DNA of 38,682 nucleotides from Deltaproteobacteria bacterium (GTDB lineage Bacteria; Myxococcota_A; Polyangia; Haliangiales; Haliangiaceae), in the NCBI GenBank assembly GCA_021413675.1, contig JAIOQA010000087.1, positions 1 through 38,682 of the forward strand. The letters are read 5' to 3'. The notes below the pieces were generated by a model. The model was not told the origin of the DNA. It saw nothing but the letters and a program-made list of their open reading frames with translations, and ran no database searches. Numbering within the stretch: position 1 is the stretch's first letter; every line of letters starts with the position of its first letter. The position numbers and the translations under genes were made by a program. Of the stretch, positions 1 to 7,658 are shown piece by piece.

Positions 1-378
1 CGGATGGGCGCCGAAGACGACGCCGGCGTAGGCGCGCGCGGTGGAGAGGGTGAAGGCGCGGAGGGCGGGCGCGGTGCGGGCGGCGCGGGGGCGGCGAGGA
101 GGGAGAGGGGAGGAGGACACGGGGGCAGAGACAGGGACGGGGACAAGGGCAGGGACAGGGACAGGGACAGGGACCGGGACAGAGACCTGGACAGGGACCG
201 GGGCAGTATCGCGCGCGGACGCGGCGCCGGGAACGGACCCAGATCCGGGCACGGGCACGGGCACGGGCACGGGCACGGGTTCGGACGCGGACGCGGATCC
301 AGACACGGACTCGGTTTCGGACCCGGACCCTGCGTCCGATCGATCCTCGATCGTCTTCGCTTGCACCGACCCCCGCAC
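1..378 (-). CDS. Possible N-terminal part of a Val-Pro-repeat protein, running off the left edge
   Basis: This reverse-strand frame stays open for 126 codons from a GTG at 378 (alternative GTG at 366) to the window edge. The product starts with a Ser/Gly/Glu/Asp-rich stretch (about residues 10-40), then has two Val-Pro dipeptide tracts (about 41-50 and 65-85), then a Pro/Arg-rich linker and an ordinary-looking segment ending RAYAGVVFGAHP. Third positions are almost all G or C in the last 35 codons of this frame, which is not true of the forward frames over the same bases; that is the main support. It would start 10 nt after the decarboxylase stop and belong to the same operon. The region could instead be non-coding repeat DNA. 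No function is recognised. Confidence 0.35.
   Translation of the reverse strand, partial: MRGSVQAKTIEDRSDAGSGSETESVSGSASASEPVPVPVPVPVPGSGSVPGAASARDTAPVPVQVSVPVPVPVPVPALVPVPVSAPVSSSPLPPRRPRAARTAPALRAFTLSTARAYAGVVFGAHP
132..200. repeat. Degenerate hexanucleotide tandem repeat (GGGACA)n
   Basis: About ten imperfect copies of GGGACA (variants GGGACG, GGGACC, GGGCAG, AGAGAC) lie head to tail. The 6-bp period keeps frame, so on the reverse strand it reads Val-Pro repeats. This is a simple sequence repeat prone to slippage, not a CRISPR array, since there are no unique spacers. Confidence 0.85.
247..276. repeat. Perfect hexanucleotide tandem repeat (GGGCAC)5
   Basis: Five perfect head-to-tail copies of GGGCAC are followed by related GGACGC and GGACAC variants. 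On the reverse strand this reads (Pro-Val)5. Copy number could vary between strains without changing frame because the unit is 6 bp. Confidence 0.9.
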
Positions 379-388
379 GATTCCTCGC

Positions 389-1786
389 TCAGCCCTCTCG
401 CGCGATCTTGAGCGCCGGCGTCGCGCCGCTGGTCGTCGCCCCGAGCTTCAGCCGCTCCGGCAGCACCTCGGGCCCGGTCAGATCCTCGAGCACCTCGGCC
501 CGCCGGATCAGCTCCGGCGTGCCCTGCTCGTTGATCATCACGACCGCCGGCCGCAGGTTGATGAACTGCATCGACTGCGTGACCGTGTACGCGCCGACCG
601 GGTGGATCGCCAGGCGCTCGCCCGGCCGCAGATCCGGCAGCGGCACCGACTCGCGGATGCAGTCGATGTTCATGCACAGCGGGCCGTACACCGCGGTGTC
701 CTCGACGAACGCCTCGGCCGAGCGCGCCGGCGCGATGTTGAGCCGGTACCACCACGCGGTGAACAGCAGGTTCACGCCGGCGTCGATCACGATCGCGCGC
801 TTGCCGGTCGACAGTCGCTTGGTCGCCACCACGCTCGTCAGCAGCGTGCCGGCCTCGTCGATGAGCGCGCGGCCAGTCTCGATGAACAGCCGCGGCAGCG
901 TCCCGGTGCCCGACGCGCCGGCGATGAGCGCGCTGGTGATCGCCTCGGCGTAGTCGCCGATGCCCGGCGCGATCGCGCCGGCGTGGTACTGGGTCGCGAG
1001 CGTGTTGGTCGAGGCGAACCCGCCGCCGAGATCGACGTGGGTGGGGCGCACGCCCATCGACTTCTCGATCTCGGTCGCGAAGTCGGCGAGCTTGGCGGCC
1101 GCGCGGCCGTACGCCGCGGGCTCGAGGACGAACGTGCCGATGTGGGTGTGCAGGCCGCCGAGCGCGAGCTTGCCGCCGCGCGCGATGCGCTTCACCGCCT
1201 GCATCGCCTGGCCGTTCTCGAGCCCGAGCCCGAAGCGATCCCAGCGCGGGTAGATGCCGGCGTCGAGGCTGACGCGGACGCCGACCGTCGGCGTGGCGCC
1301 GGTCTCGGCGGCGATCTTCTCGAGCAGGTAGATCTCCTCGAGGTGATCGGCGTGGATGATCGCGCGCTCGGCAACCGCGCGGCGCAGCTCGGTCTCGGTC
1401 TTGGCCGGGCCGTTGAAGACGATCTTGTCGCCGGGCATGCCGAGCCGCCGGGCCTTGTCGTACTCCATGCCCGACACGACCTCGGCGATCGAGCCCTCCT
1501 GGTGCATCACCGCGCAGATCGCGTCGAGGTAGTTGGTCTTGTACGACCAGCACATCGTCGTCGACGGGTAGCGCCGCGCGAACGCCTCGCGGGCCTCGCG
1601 GACCCGCGCGCGCAGCCGGCGCTCGCTGAACACGAACAGCGGCGAGCCGAACTCCTTGCAGAGCGCGTCGATCGAGACGCCGTCGATCTCGGCGTGGTTC
1701 GACAGGTCGCCGCGGCGGCCGACCTTGTTCATCGCGCCGAACGTGTTGCGGACGATCGCGGGGCGCTCGTAGATGCGGTCAGCCAT
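389..1786 (-). CDS. Fold-type III PLP-dependent decarboxylase (diaminopimelate/ornithine decarboxylase family)
   Basis: 465 aa, the usual length for the LysA/ODC family. The PLP lysine is K83 in SYKTN. Other family landmarks are HTHIGT at 213-218 (phosphate and ring contacts), the glycine loop DLGGGF at 252-257, ETGR at 303-306 (EPGR in classical enzymes), C371 in GPLCMNID (the Cys donated across the dimer interface) and Y400 in GAY. All catalytic residues are present, so an active amino-acid decarboxylase is likely; the substrate is not readable. The start ATG at 1786 overlaps the end of the ATP-grasp gene by 8 bp, indicating translational coupling. Housekeeping LysA is possible, but the RRE/ATP-grasp context argues for a specialised role, for example decarboxylating an amino acid before or after ligation. 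Confidence 0.9.
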   Translation of the reverse strand: MADRIYERPAIVRNTFGAMNKVGRRGDLSNHAEIDGVSIDALCKEFGSPLFVFSERRLRARVREAREAFARRYPSTTMCWSYKTNYLDAICAVMHQEGSIAEVVSGMEYDKARRLGMPGDKIVFNGPAKTETELRRAVAERAIIHADHLEEIYLLEKIAAETGATPTVGVRVSLDAGIYPRWDRFGLGLENGQAMQAVKRIARGGKLALGGLHTHIGTFVLEPAAYGRAAAKLADFATEIEKSMGVRPTHVDLGGGFASTNTLATQYHAGAIAPGIGDYAEAITSALIAGASGTGTLPRLFIETGRALIDEAGTLLTSVVATKRLSTGKRAIVIDAGVNLLFTAWWYRLNIAPARSAEAFVEDTAVYGPLCMNIDCIRESVPLPDLRPGERLAIHPVGAYTVTQSMQFINLRPAVVMINEQGTPELIRRAEVLEDLTGPEVLPERLKLGATTSGATPALKIAREG

Positions 1787-2864
1787 TGGCGATGAGCTCC
1801 GGGAGAGAGGCGAGGGTGGGGCGGCGGGTGCGGCCGTAGGCCATCAGCGACTCGAGGTCGGCGAGCTCGCCGCAGGCCTCGACCGCGTGGCGCACGTAGA
1901 ACACCCCCGCGCGGTAGGGCGGGTATTTCGGGACCGGGCGGCCGAGCGCGAGCTCGACCAGGCCCTGGGGCAGGTTGGTGCCGGCGGCGGTCGCGAGGTA
2001 GACCCACGCGGGGAAGCGCGGGTTGACCTCGATCAGGTAGGGCGTGCCGTCGGGCGCGCGCAGCATCTCGACCTCGCAGCCGCCGCGCCAGCGCAGGGCG
2101 CTGATCACCTTGGTCGCGACCGCGAGCAGCTCGTCGTCGTGGATCGTCATCGCGCCCCAGGCCTTGCCCAGCTTGGTGATGACGGTCTTGCGCATCGCGA
2201 CCGCGCCGTGGACGCCGCCCTGGCCGTCGCCGAGCGCGATGACGTCGAACTCCTCGCCCTTCACGAACTGCTGGGCGAGCAGCGGCAGGCCCCAGCGCGC
2301 GGCGAGCTTGCCGAACGCGGCCTGGGCCTCGGCGGCGCCGTGGGTGACCTCGGCCTCGTAGAACGGGCCCTTCACGACCAGCGGATAGCCGAGCTCGGCA
2401 CCCGCGGCGGCGAGGCCCGCCGCGTCGGTCACCGTGATCGTGCGCGGCGTCGCGATGCCGAGCGCCGCAGCGAGCGCCGGCAGCTGATCCTTGGTGCGGC
2501 GCGCGAGCGCCTCGGTCGAGGGCATCACGGTGTGGATGCCGCGCTCGGCGAGCGCGCCGGCGATGCGCTGGATCACCGGCAGCTCGACGTCGAGGCACGG
2601 GATGAGGACATCGAGGCCGACCAGCTCGCGGATCTGCGAGAGCCGCTCGAGGTACGCGGCCGGGCCGGCGCTCGGGTATGGCACCATGAAGGCGTCGTCG
2701 AGGAGGCCGTCGGCGTGCAGCCCCGAGTCGAAGACGTCGTAGGCGAGCCCGACGACGTGGACGCGATCGCCGAGCGCCTCCCGCAGGCTGCGCACCACGC
2801 CCGGGCCGGGCTGGCAGTTCTCGCCCAGGTGCATGCCGCTGACCGCGACCCGCAGGACGCTCAC
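1779..2864 (-). CDS. ATP-grasp family carboxylate-amine ligase
   Basis: 361 aa. An N-terminal pre-ATP-grasp Rossmann-like domain (about 1-115) is followed by KDQL near 125-128, the nucleotide lysine in VVKGP at 163-167, a QQF-KGEEFD segment at 198-207 and the metal-binding EVNPRFP at 279-285. This is the pattern of PylC/CarB-type ligases, which join a carboxylate to an amine through an acyl phosphate. The GTG start at 2864 shares a GTGA overlap with the stop of the PqqD-like gene, and its own end overlaps the decarboxylase start. With an RRE partner upstream, peptide or amino-acid ligation is the most likely chemistry; the actual substrates are unknown. Confidence 0.85.
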   Translation of the reverse strand: MSVLRVAVSGMHLGENCQPGPGVVRSLREALGDRVHVVGLAYDVFDSGLHADGLLDDAFMVPYPSAGPAAYLERLSQIRELVGLDVLIPCLDVELPVIQRIAGALAERGIHTVMPSTEALARRTKDQLPALAAALGIATPRTITVTDAAGLAAAGAELGYPLVVKGPFYEAEVTHGAAEAQAAFGKLAARWGLPLLAQQFVKGEEFDVIALGDGQGGVHGAVAMRKTVITKLGKAWGAMTIHDDELLAVATKVISALRWRGGCEVEMLRAPDGTPYLIEVNPRFPAWVYLATAAGTNLPQGLVELALGRPVPKYPPYRAGVFYVRHAVEACGELADLESLMAYGRTRRPTLASLPELIANG

Positions 2865-3139
2865 GGCGCGCTCCGCGCGCGGACCAGCCCGAGCTCGCGC
2901 AGGAGGTCGACGAACCCGGCGACATCGTCCTCGACCGCCGCGCCGCCCTTGAACTCGGCGCGCAGCTTGGTCGCGATCGCGGCCGGATCGAGGCCGTCCT
3001 TCATCGCCGCGAGGGTCGCGAGCCCGGTGGCGTTGGCCGAGTACGAATGACCGGTGCGCGGGTCGAAGATGAACCCGGTGTCGCTCAGCGCGAGCGTGCG
3101 CAGCTCGGCAGGATCATAGGGCAGGTCGGGGGTCGGCAT
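2861..3139 (-). CDS. PqqD-family / RiPP recognition element-like small protein
   Basis: 92 aa. It has the PqqD layout: N-terminal beta strands in which a 'variable' residue segment reads FIFDPRTGHSYSANATG (23-39), then helix-rich winged-helix sequence ending in a hydrophobic FVDLLRELGLV. PqqD proteins bind leader peptides or chaperone substrates for modifying enzymes. It is first in a three-gene operon with an ATP-grasp ligase and a PLP decarboxylase (GTGA overlap with the ligase). The ATG at 3139 was chosen because the family alignment begins just after it and a sigma-54-type promoter predicts a transcript starting at about 3143. No precursor peptide was identified next to it, so whether the cassette acts on a peptide is unproven. 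Confidence 0.75.
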   Translation of the reverse strand: MPTPDLPYDPAELRTLALSDTGFIFDPRTGHSYSANATGLATLAAMKDGLDPAAIATKLRAEFKGGAAVEDDVAGFVDLLRELGLVRARSAP

Positions 3140-3153
3140 CGGACCGACCGATG

Positions 3154-3169
3154 AGCAAGGGACGTGCCG
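3154..3169 (-). promoter_or_regulatory. Sigma-54-type (-24/-12) promoter for the PqqD operon
   Basis: On the reverse strand the bases read CGGCACG-TCCC-TTGCT, against the consensus TGGCACG-N4-TTGCW; only the first base differs. The diagnostic GG and GC are exactly 10 nt apart. The predicted transcription start is about 3143, only 4 nt before the pqqD-like ATG. The divergent genes encode a sigma-54 activator, which strengthens the call. Confidence 0.75.
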
Positions 3170-3231
3170 CGACCACGATGTGCGCAAGCTGGCCAGCGCG
3201 CTTCGCGATGGACGCCGCTGCGGATGCGGGC

Positions 3232-3269
3232 GTGCGGATTCCGCATCACCGGCGCGTGCGTGTTCCGCA
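3232..3269. promoter_or_regulatory. Two tandem inverted-repeat sites, probable enhancer-binding-protein UAS
   Basis: Site 1 (3233-3245) is a perfect palindrome, TGCGGA-T-TCCGCA. Site 2 (3257-3269) is an imperfect copy, TGCGTG-T-TCCGCA. Their centres are 24 bp apart. NtrC-family activators commonly bind TGC-N-GCA dyads. The midpoint (about 3251) is about 108 bp from each of the two predicted sigma-54 transcription starts (3143 on minus, 3358 on plus), a typical enhancer distance. Confidence 0.65.
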
Positions 3270-3331
3270 CCCGCTCGCACGTTGCGCCCGAAATGCGACG
3301 TGGATGTCACGGCTTCCGCGCGTGACCGCGA

Positions 3332-3347
3332 TGGTACGGTACGTGCT
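3332..3347 (+). promoter_or_regulatory. Sigma-54-type (-24/-12) promoter for the kinase/activator operon
   Basis: Reads TGGTACG-GTAC-GTGCT against TGGCACG-N4-TTGCW: GG and GC are intact and 10 nt apart, with two mismatches elsewhere. The predicted start is about 3358, just before the GTG at 3361. It would allow the activator to control its own operon. Confidence 0.55.
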
Positions 3348-3360
3348 GTTGACCGGTGAC

Positions 3361-4848
3361 GTGAGCCGCATCGCCCGCCCTTCCGATGACGCCACCGGCG
3401 GCCGCTGGGCGGTTGGCGGCGTCGTGATGCTGCTGGTCGGCGCGGCGATCGCGCTGGTCGTGACCAGCGGCATCAGCTACCGGCGCGCGCGCGCCGTCGA
3501 CGAGGTCCTCACCCGTGGCGAGGCCGATGGGGTGACCCACGCGGTGGTCGCCGCGCTGCTCGCGCGCTCCGGGCCGCCGGACGCCGAGGCGCTCGCGGCG
3601 ATCGTCGCGGCCGAGCACGACGCCGGCCTGCGCTACGTCGCGATCGTCGAGCCCGATGGCCGCGTGCGGGTGTCGGCCGGAGACTCGGTCGAGCCCGAGA
3701 CGGTCGGCGAGGACGTGCGGCCCGAGCCCGCGGGCGATCCGGCGCCGGGCGGCCCGCCGCCGCCGGGCTGGCGGCTGCGCACCGTCGGCGATCGGGTGCG
3801 GGTCTCGGCGCGCACCGCGCGCGCCCCCGGCCCGCCGCCGTGGCTCGCAGGCGGTGGCTTCGCGCCGCTCGATCCGCAGACCGGTGGGCCCGGGGGCGGC
3901 TTCGATCCGGGCGCGGGGGCCGAGCCGCCGGCCGCACCCGCGACCCGCGACGGCGACGCGACGCCGGTGTTCGGCGGCGAGCCGGCCGACGAGCCGCGCG
4001 GTCGTCGTCGGCCGTGGCGGGGCCGGCTCGGGCCGCCGCCGTTCGTGATCGAGCTGACGCCGACGTTGAGCGCCGCGCTGCGCGACGAGGCCGGGCGCGC
4101 GCTGTGGGTCGGCTTCGCGTCGGCGGCGGGCCTGTTGATCGCCGCGGGCCTCCTGTGGCGCTGGGTCAAGCACCGCGATCGGCTGATCGGCAGACTCGCG
4201 CACGAGCGCCGCCTCGCCGCGCTCGGCGAGATGTCAGCGGTGCTCGCGCACGAGCTGCGCAACCCGCTCGCGTCGCTCAAGGGCAACGCCGAGCTCCTGG
4301 TCGAGGCGCTCGACGGCCGCGAGCGCGATCGCACCAAGGCGGTGCGGGTCGTCGACGAGGCGCTGCGCCTCGAGCGGCTGACCAACGATCTGCTCGAGTT
4401 CGTGCGCACCGGCAAGATCGCGCGGCGCGAGGCCTCGCCGGGCGACGTGCTGCGCACCGCCGCGCGCGGCCTCGGCGACGGCGGCCAGGCGATCGAGATC
4501 ATGGACACCGCCGCGCCGGCCCGCTGGTCGATCGATCCCGAGCGCATCGAGCAGGTGCTCACCAACCTGCTCGAGAACGCGGTCCAGGCCGGGCCCGCGA
4601 GCCTGGTGACCGCGAGCGTCGGCGTCGAGCAGCGCCGCCTCGTCTATCGCGTGCGCGATCGTGGCCCGGGCCTGCCCGCGGGCGCGCCCGACGCGATCTT
4701 CGAGCCGTTCCACACCACGCGCGTCCGCGGCATCGGCCTCGGGCTCGCGGTCGCGCGCCGGCTGGTCGAGCTCCACGGCGGCACCCTGACCGCCGCCAAC
4801 CACCCCGGCGGCGGCGCCGAGTTCACCGTCGCGATCCCGGAGGCGTGA
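3361..4848 (+). CDS. NtrB-like membrane sensor histidine kinase
   Basis: 495 aa from GTG 3361. TM1 lies at about 15-37, followed by a roughly 200-residue extracytoplasmic region with a Gly/Pro-rich low-complexity part, TM2 at about 248-268, then HisKA with the phospho-accepting H297 in [10 protein letters not shown] box [13 protein letters not shown]1 DRGPGLP and G2 [18 protein letters not shown]. An ATG at 3331 is in frame, but it lies inside the predicted promoter, so GTG 3361 is preferred. The activator gene follows after 4 nt, so the two form a cognate pair. It sits divergent from the PqqD/ATP-grasp/decarboxylase operon and probably controls it. The signal sensed is unknown. Confidence 0.9.
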   Translation: MSRIARPSDDATGGRWAVGGVVMLLVGAAIALVVTSGISYRRARAVDEVLTRGEADGVTHAVVAALLARSGPPDAEALAAIVAAEHDAGLRYVAIVEPDGRVRVSAGDSVEPETVGEDVRPEPAGDPAPGGPPPPGWRLRTVGDRVRVSARTARAPGPPPWLAGGGFAPLDPQTGGPGGGFDPGAGAEPPAAPATRDGDATPVFGGEPADEPRGRRRPWRGRLGPPPFVIELTPTLSAALRDEAGRALWVGFASAAGLLIAAGLLWRWVKHRDRLIGRLAHERRLAALGEMSAVLAHELRNPLASLKGNAELLVEALDGRERDRTKAVRVVDEALRLERLTNDLLEFVRTGKIARREASPGDVLRTAARGLGDGGQAIEIMDTAAPARWSIDPERIEQVLTNLLENAVQAGPASLVTASVGVEQRRLVYRVRDRGPGLPAGAPDAIFEPFHTTRVRGIGLGLAVARRLVELHGGTLTAANHPGGGAEFTVAIPEA

Positions 4849-4852
4849 ACCC

Positions 4853-6193
4853 ATGGCCCGCATCCTCGTGGTCGACGACGAAGAGGGCATCCGCGCGTTC
4901 CTCGCCGAGGCGCTCGAGACCGATGGCCACGAGGTCACGACCGCGGCCTCGGGCGACGAGGCGCTGCGGCTGACCGCCGAGCGCGCGTTCCACGTCGTGC
5001 TCACCGATCTGCGCATGCCCGGCACCGACGGCATGACGGTCGTGCGCCGGCTGCGCGCCGAGCAGCCCGACACCGAGGTCATCGTGCTGACCGCGCACGG
5101 CACCGTCGCGACCGCGGTCGACGCGATGAAGCTCGGCGTCTTCGACTACCTGCAGAAGCCGGTGTCGAGCCTGACCGAGCTGCGGCTGCTGGTCGCGCGC
5201 GCGGTCGAGCGGCGCGCGCTGGTCTCGGCGCGCGATCGCGCGGCGCTCGACGTCGACGCGCCGCGCCTGACCTGGGGCGATCCGACGATGGCGCCGGTGG
5301 TCGCGGCGATCGGCCGGGTCGCGCCGACCCAGGCGACGGTCCTGCTCAGCGGCGAGAGCGGCACCGGCAAGGAGGTCGCGGCCCGCGCGATCCACCAGGG
5401 CAGCGCGCGCGCCAGCGGGCCGTTCGTCGCGGTCAACTGCGCGGCGCTGGCCGAGACCCTGCTCGAGAGCGAGCTGTTCGGCCACGAGAAGGGCGCGTTC
5501 ACCGGCGCCACCGAGCGCCGCCGCGGTCGCATCGAGCTCGCCGACGGCGGCACGTTCTTCCTCGACGAGGTCGGCGAGCTGCGGCCCGAGCTCCAGGCCA
5601 AGCTCCTGCGCGCGCTGCAGGAGCGCCACCTCGAGCGGGTCGGCTCGAGCCGCTCGATCGCGGTCGACGTGCGCTGGATCGCGGCGACCAACCGCGACCT
5701 GCACGCGATGATGCGCGCCGGCACGTTCCGCGAGGACCTCTACCACCGGCTCGCGGTGTTCCCGATCGCGCTGCCGCCGCTGCGCGCGCGCCGCGCCGAC
5801 ATCGCGCCGCTCGCCGACACCTTGCTCGCGCGCGCCTGTCGCGAGCTCAAGCGTCCGGGCCTGCGGCTCGGCGACGAGGCCCGGGCCGCGCTGGTCGCCG
5901 CCGACTGGCCGGGCAACGTGCGCGAGCTCGCCAACGTCCTCGAGCGCGCCGCGATCCTGTGCGATCGCGACGAGGTCGGCGTCGGCGATCTCTGGCTCGA
6001 CGTCACCGTGCCCGGCGCCGCCCCGCCGCCGGCGGCCGCGCCCGCCGAGCTGCCGACCCTGGCCGAGCAGGAGCGGATCGCGATCGAGCGCGCGCTCGCG
6101 CTGCACGGCGGGCACCGCCGCCGCGCCGCGGAGCACCTCGGCATCGGGCTGCGGACGCTCTACGACAAGCTCAAGAAGTACGGGATGGGCTAG
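4853..6193 (+). CDS. NtrC-family sigma-54-dependent response regulator
   Basis: 446 aa in three domains. The receiver has phospho-acceptor D52 in LTDLRMPG, acidic VVDDEE at 6-11 and K102 in QKP. The AAA+ domain has Walker A GESGTGKE at 167-174, the sigma-54-contacting GAFTGA at 214-219, Walker B FFLDEV at 235-240 and an intact GNVREL segment. The Fis-type HTH spans about 422-446 ([23 protein letters not shown]). A Shine-Dalgarno GGAGG lies 9 nt before the ATG. It should activate sigma-54 promoters when phosphorylated by the adjacent kinase; the two such promoters and the TGCGGA dyads at 3154-3347 are obvious targets. Confidence 0.95.
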   Translation: MARILVVDDEEGIRAFLAEALETDGHEVTTAASGDEALRLTAERAFHVVLTDLRMPGTDGMTVVRRLRAEQPDTEVIVLTAHGTVATAVDAMKLGVFDYLQKPVSSLTELRLLVARAVERRALVSARDRAALDVDAPRLTWGDPTMAPVVAAIGRVAPTQATVLLSGESGTGKEVAARAIHQGSARASGPFVAVNCAALAETLLESELFGHEKGAFTGATERRRGRIELADGGTFFLDEVGELRPELQAKLLRALQERHLERVGSSRSIAVDVRWIAATNRDLHAMMRAGTFREDLYHRLAVFPIALPPLRARRADIAPLADTLLARACRELKRPGLRLGDEARAALVAADWPGNVRELANVLERAAILCDRDEVGVGDLWLDVTVPGAAPPPAAAPAELPTLAEQERIAIERALALHGGHRRRAAEHLGIGLRTLYDKLKKYGMG

Positions 6194-6321
6194 TACCTCG
6201 CCGCAGAGGTTCTGAACGGTTGACGCCGCCGATCCATCGCGAATCTCTTCGTTGCCTCGTCTCGAGTTACAGGCAGTAGCCCTTCGCCGAGGCGCCTCGA
6301 CCTTCGCGCGCCTCGACACCC

Positions 6322-6630
6322 TCAACTCGCCGGGGCGAGCAACGGGTTGAGGCCCTGCCGAACGGGTGCCGAGGGGCGCGGCGACAGGACCGCACGCGTG
6401 AAGGCGTCGATGCAGGCGCGCACGGCGTCCTCGGTGTCGTGGTCGAGCGCGCAGCCGACGACCGGATCGAGGCGCGCCGCGGGTCCTCGGCAGTTTTCGA
6501 GAGACGCGGCGCGGTATCTCCGCGGCATCGGCGTGATCCGGTCGAGCCGATCGAGCGCCCGCTCACAGCGGTCCGGCGAGGCGCACGCCAGCGCGCTGGT
6601 CAGCGCGCCGAGGAGCAGGCGTTGAGTCAT
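6322..6630 (-). CDS. Small putative lipoprotein
   Basis: 102 aa from ATG 6630. The N-terminus MTQRLLLGALTSALAC is a short lipoprotein signal with cleavage expected before the Cys at residue 16. The mature part is Cys-containing and helix-prone (CERALDRLDR, VVGCALDHDTEDAVRACIDAF), like many small Cys-rich myxobacterial lipoproteins. A TATCGT hexamer at 6646-6651 could be a -10 box. It is convergent with the sigma-54 activator gene; the 128 bp between them shows no clear feature. Function unknown. Confidence 0.6.
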   Translation of the reverse strand: MTQRLLLGALTSALACASPDRCERALDRLDRITPMPRRYRAASLENCRGPAARLDPVVGCALDHDTEDAVRACIDAFTRAVLSPRPSAPVRQGLNPLLAPAS

Positions 6631-6770
6631 GCGTCGCACGCGGCGACGATAGATCATCGAGCGGGGGTGGGGCGGGCCTCGGTGGCGCGACTGGTTGGTC
6701 GCGTGGCGTGATCGGCGAGTGCTGGCCCACTCGGGGCGCCCTACCGTGGCGTCATCGAGGAGGCACTCTC

Positions 6771-7649
6771 ATGACGACGAACGAACGACGGGTCGCGCTG
6801 GTCACCGGCGCGTCGGCAGGCATCGGCAAGACCATCGCGCAGCGGCTCCTGCGCGACGGCTGGATCGTGTACGGCGGCGCCCGCCGCGTCGAGCAGATGC
6901 GCGACCTCGAGGCCGCGGGCGCGCGGATCGTGAAGCTCGACGTCACCGACGACGCCAGCATGCAGGCCGCGGTCGCGGCGGTCCTCGGCCGCGAGGGCCG
7001 CATCGACGCGCTGGTCAACAGCGCCGGCTACGGCTCGTACGGCGCGCTCGAGGACGTCGCGATCGCCGAGGCGCGCCGGCAGTTCGACGTCAACGTCTTC
7101 GGGCTCGTGCGCATGGCGCAGCTGGTGCTGCCGGGCATGCGGGCCGCGCGGCGCGGCACGATCATCAACATCAGCTCGATGGGCGGGCGGATCTGGATGC
7201 CGATCGGCGGCTGGTACCACGCGACCAAGCACGCGGTCGAGGTGCTGTCCGATGCGCTGCGCGTCGAGACCCGGCCGTTCGGCGTCGACGTCGTGGTGAT
7301 CCAGCCCGGCGCGATCGCGAGCGAGTGGGCCGGCGTCGCGGCGCGCACCCTCGCGGCCAGCGCCGCGACCTCGGCGTACGGCGATCAGATCGCGCCGATG
7401 GCGGCGATCCTCGGCGACTACGGCAAGGCCGCGTCGCCCGAGGTGGTCGCGGACGCGGTCGGCAAGGCGCTCGCCGCCCGGCGCCCGAAGCGTCGCTACG
7501 CCGCGCCGTTCGAGTCGCGCATGCTCATGTTCATGCGCTGGCTGCTGCCGGACTGGGCGTGGGAGCGGATGGTCGCCCGGGAGATGCGGACCCGCGCGAA
7601 GTCGGCGGCGCGTGCCGCGAAGCCACCGACCACGGCCGCGGCGGCTTAG
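6771..7649 (+). CDS. Short-chain dehydrogenase/reductase (SDR)
   Basis: 292 aa. The N-terminal NAD(P)-binding motif is TGASAGIG, with VKLDVTD for the adenine ring, NSAG after beta-4, catalytic Ser in INISSMGG and YxxxK as WYHATKHAVE. All SDR catalytic residues are present. The order and the Arg-rich GGARRVEQM after beta-2 suggest NADP preference. A C-terminal extension of about 60 residues carries a hydrophobic MLMFMRWLLPDWAWERM segment that may sit on a membrane. A strong Shine-Dalgarno (GAGGAGG) lies 7 nt before the ATG. An AraC regulator follows closely. Substrate unknown. Confidence 0.88.
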   Translation: MTTNERRVALVTGASAGIGKTIAQRLLRDGWIVYGGARRVEQMRDLEAAGARIVKLDVTDDASMQAAVAAVLGREGRIDALVNSAGYGSYGALEDVAIAEARRQFDVNVFGLVRMAQLVLPGMRAARRGTIINISSMGGRIWMPIGGWYHATKHAVEVLSDALRVETRPFGVDVVVIQPGAIASEWAGVAARTLAASAATSAYGDQIAPMAAILGDYGKAASPEVVADAVGKALAARRPKRRYAAPFESRMLMFMRWLLPDWAWERMVAREMRTRAKSAARAAKPPTTAAAA

Positions 7650-7658
7650 GATAGGGCC

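Noticed and set aside
120..290. Possible CRISPR array
   Set aside because: The units are 6 bp and contiguous, with no spacers; it is a simple tandem repeat.
41..1795. 584-codon forward open frame with Thr-Gly and Asp repeats at its start
   Set aside because: Its body is antisense to the PLP decarboxylase, and the repeat-encoded part has poorer third-position GC than the reverse frame.
3185..3201. A second reverse-strand sigma-54-like sequence, CTGGCCAGCTTGCGC
   Set aside because: The GG to GC spacing is 9, not 10, and sigma-54 promoters are strict about this; the 3154-3169 element fits exactly.
3331..3333. ATG as the histidine kinase start
   Set aside because: It lies within the predicted -24/-12 promoter and upstream of the predicted transcription start; the GTG at 3361 fits better.
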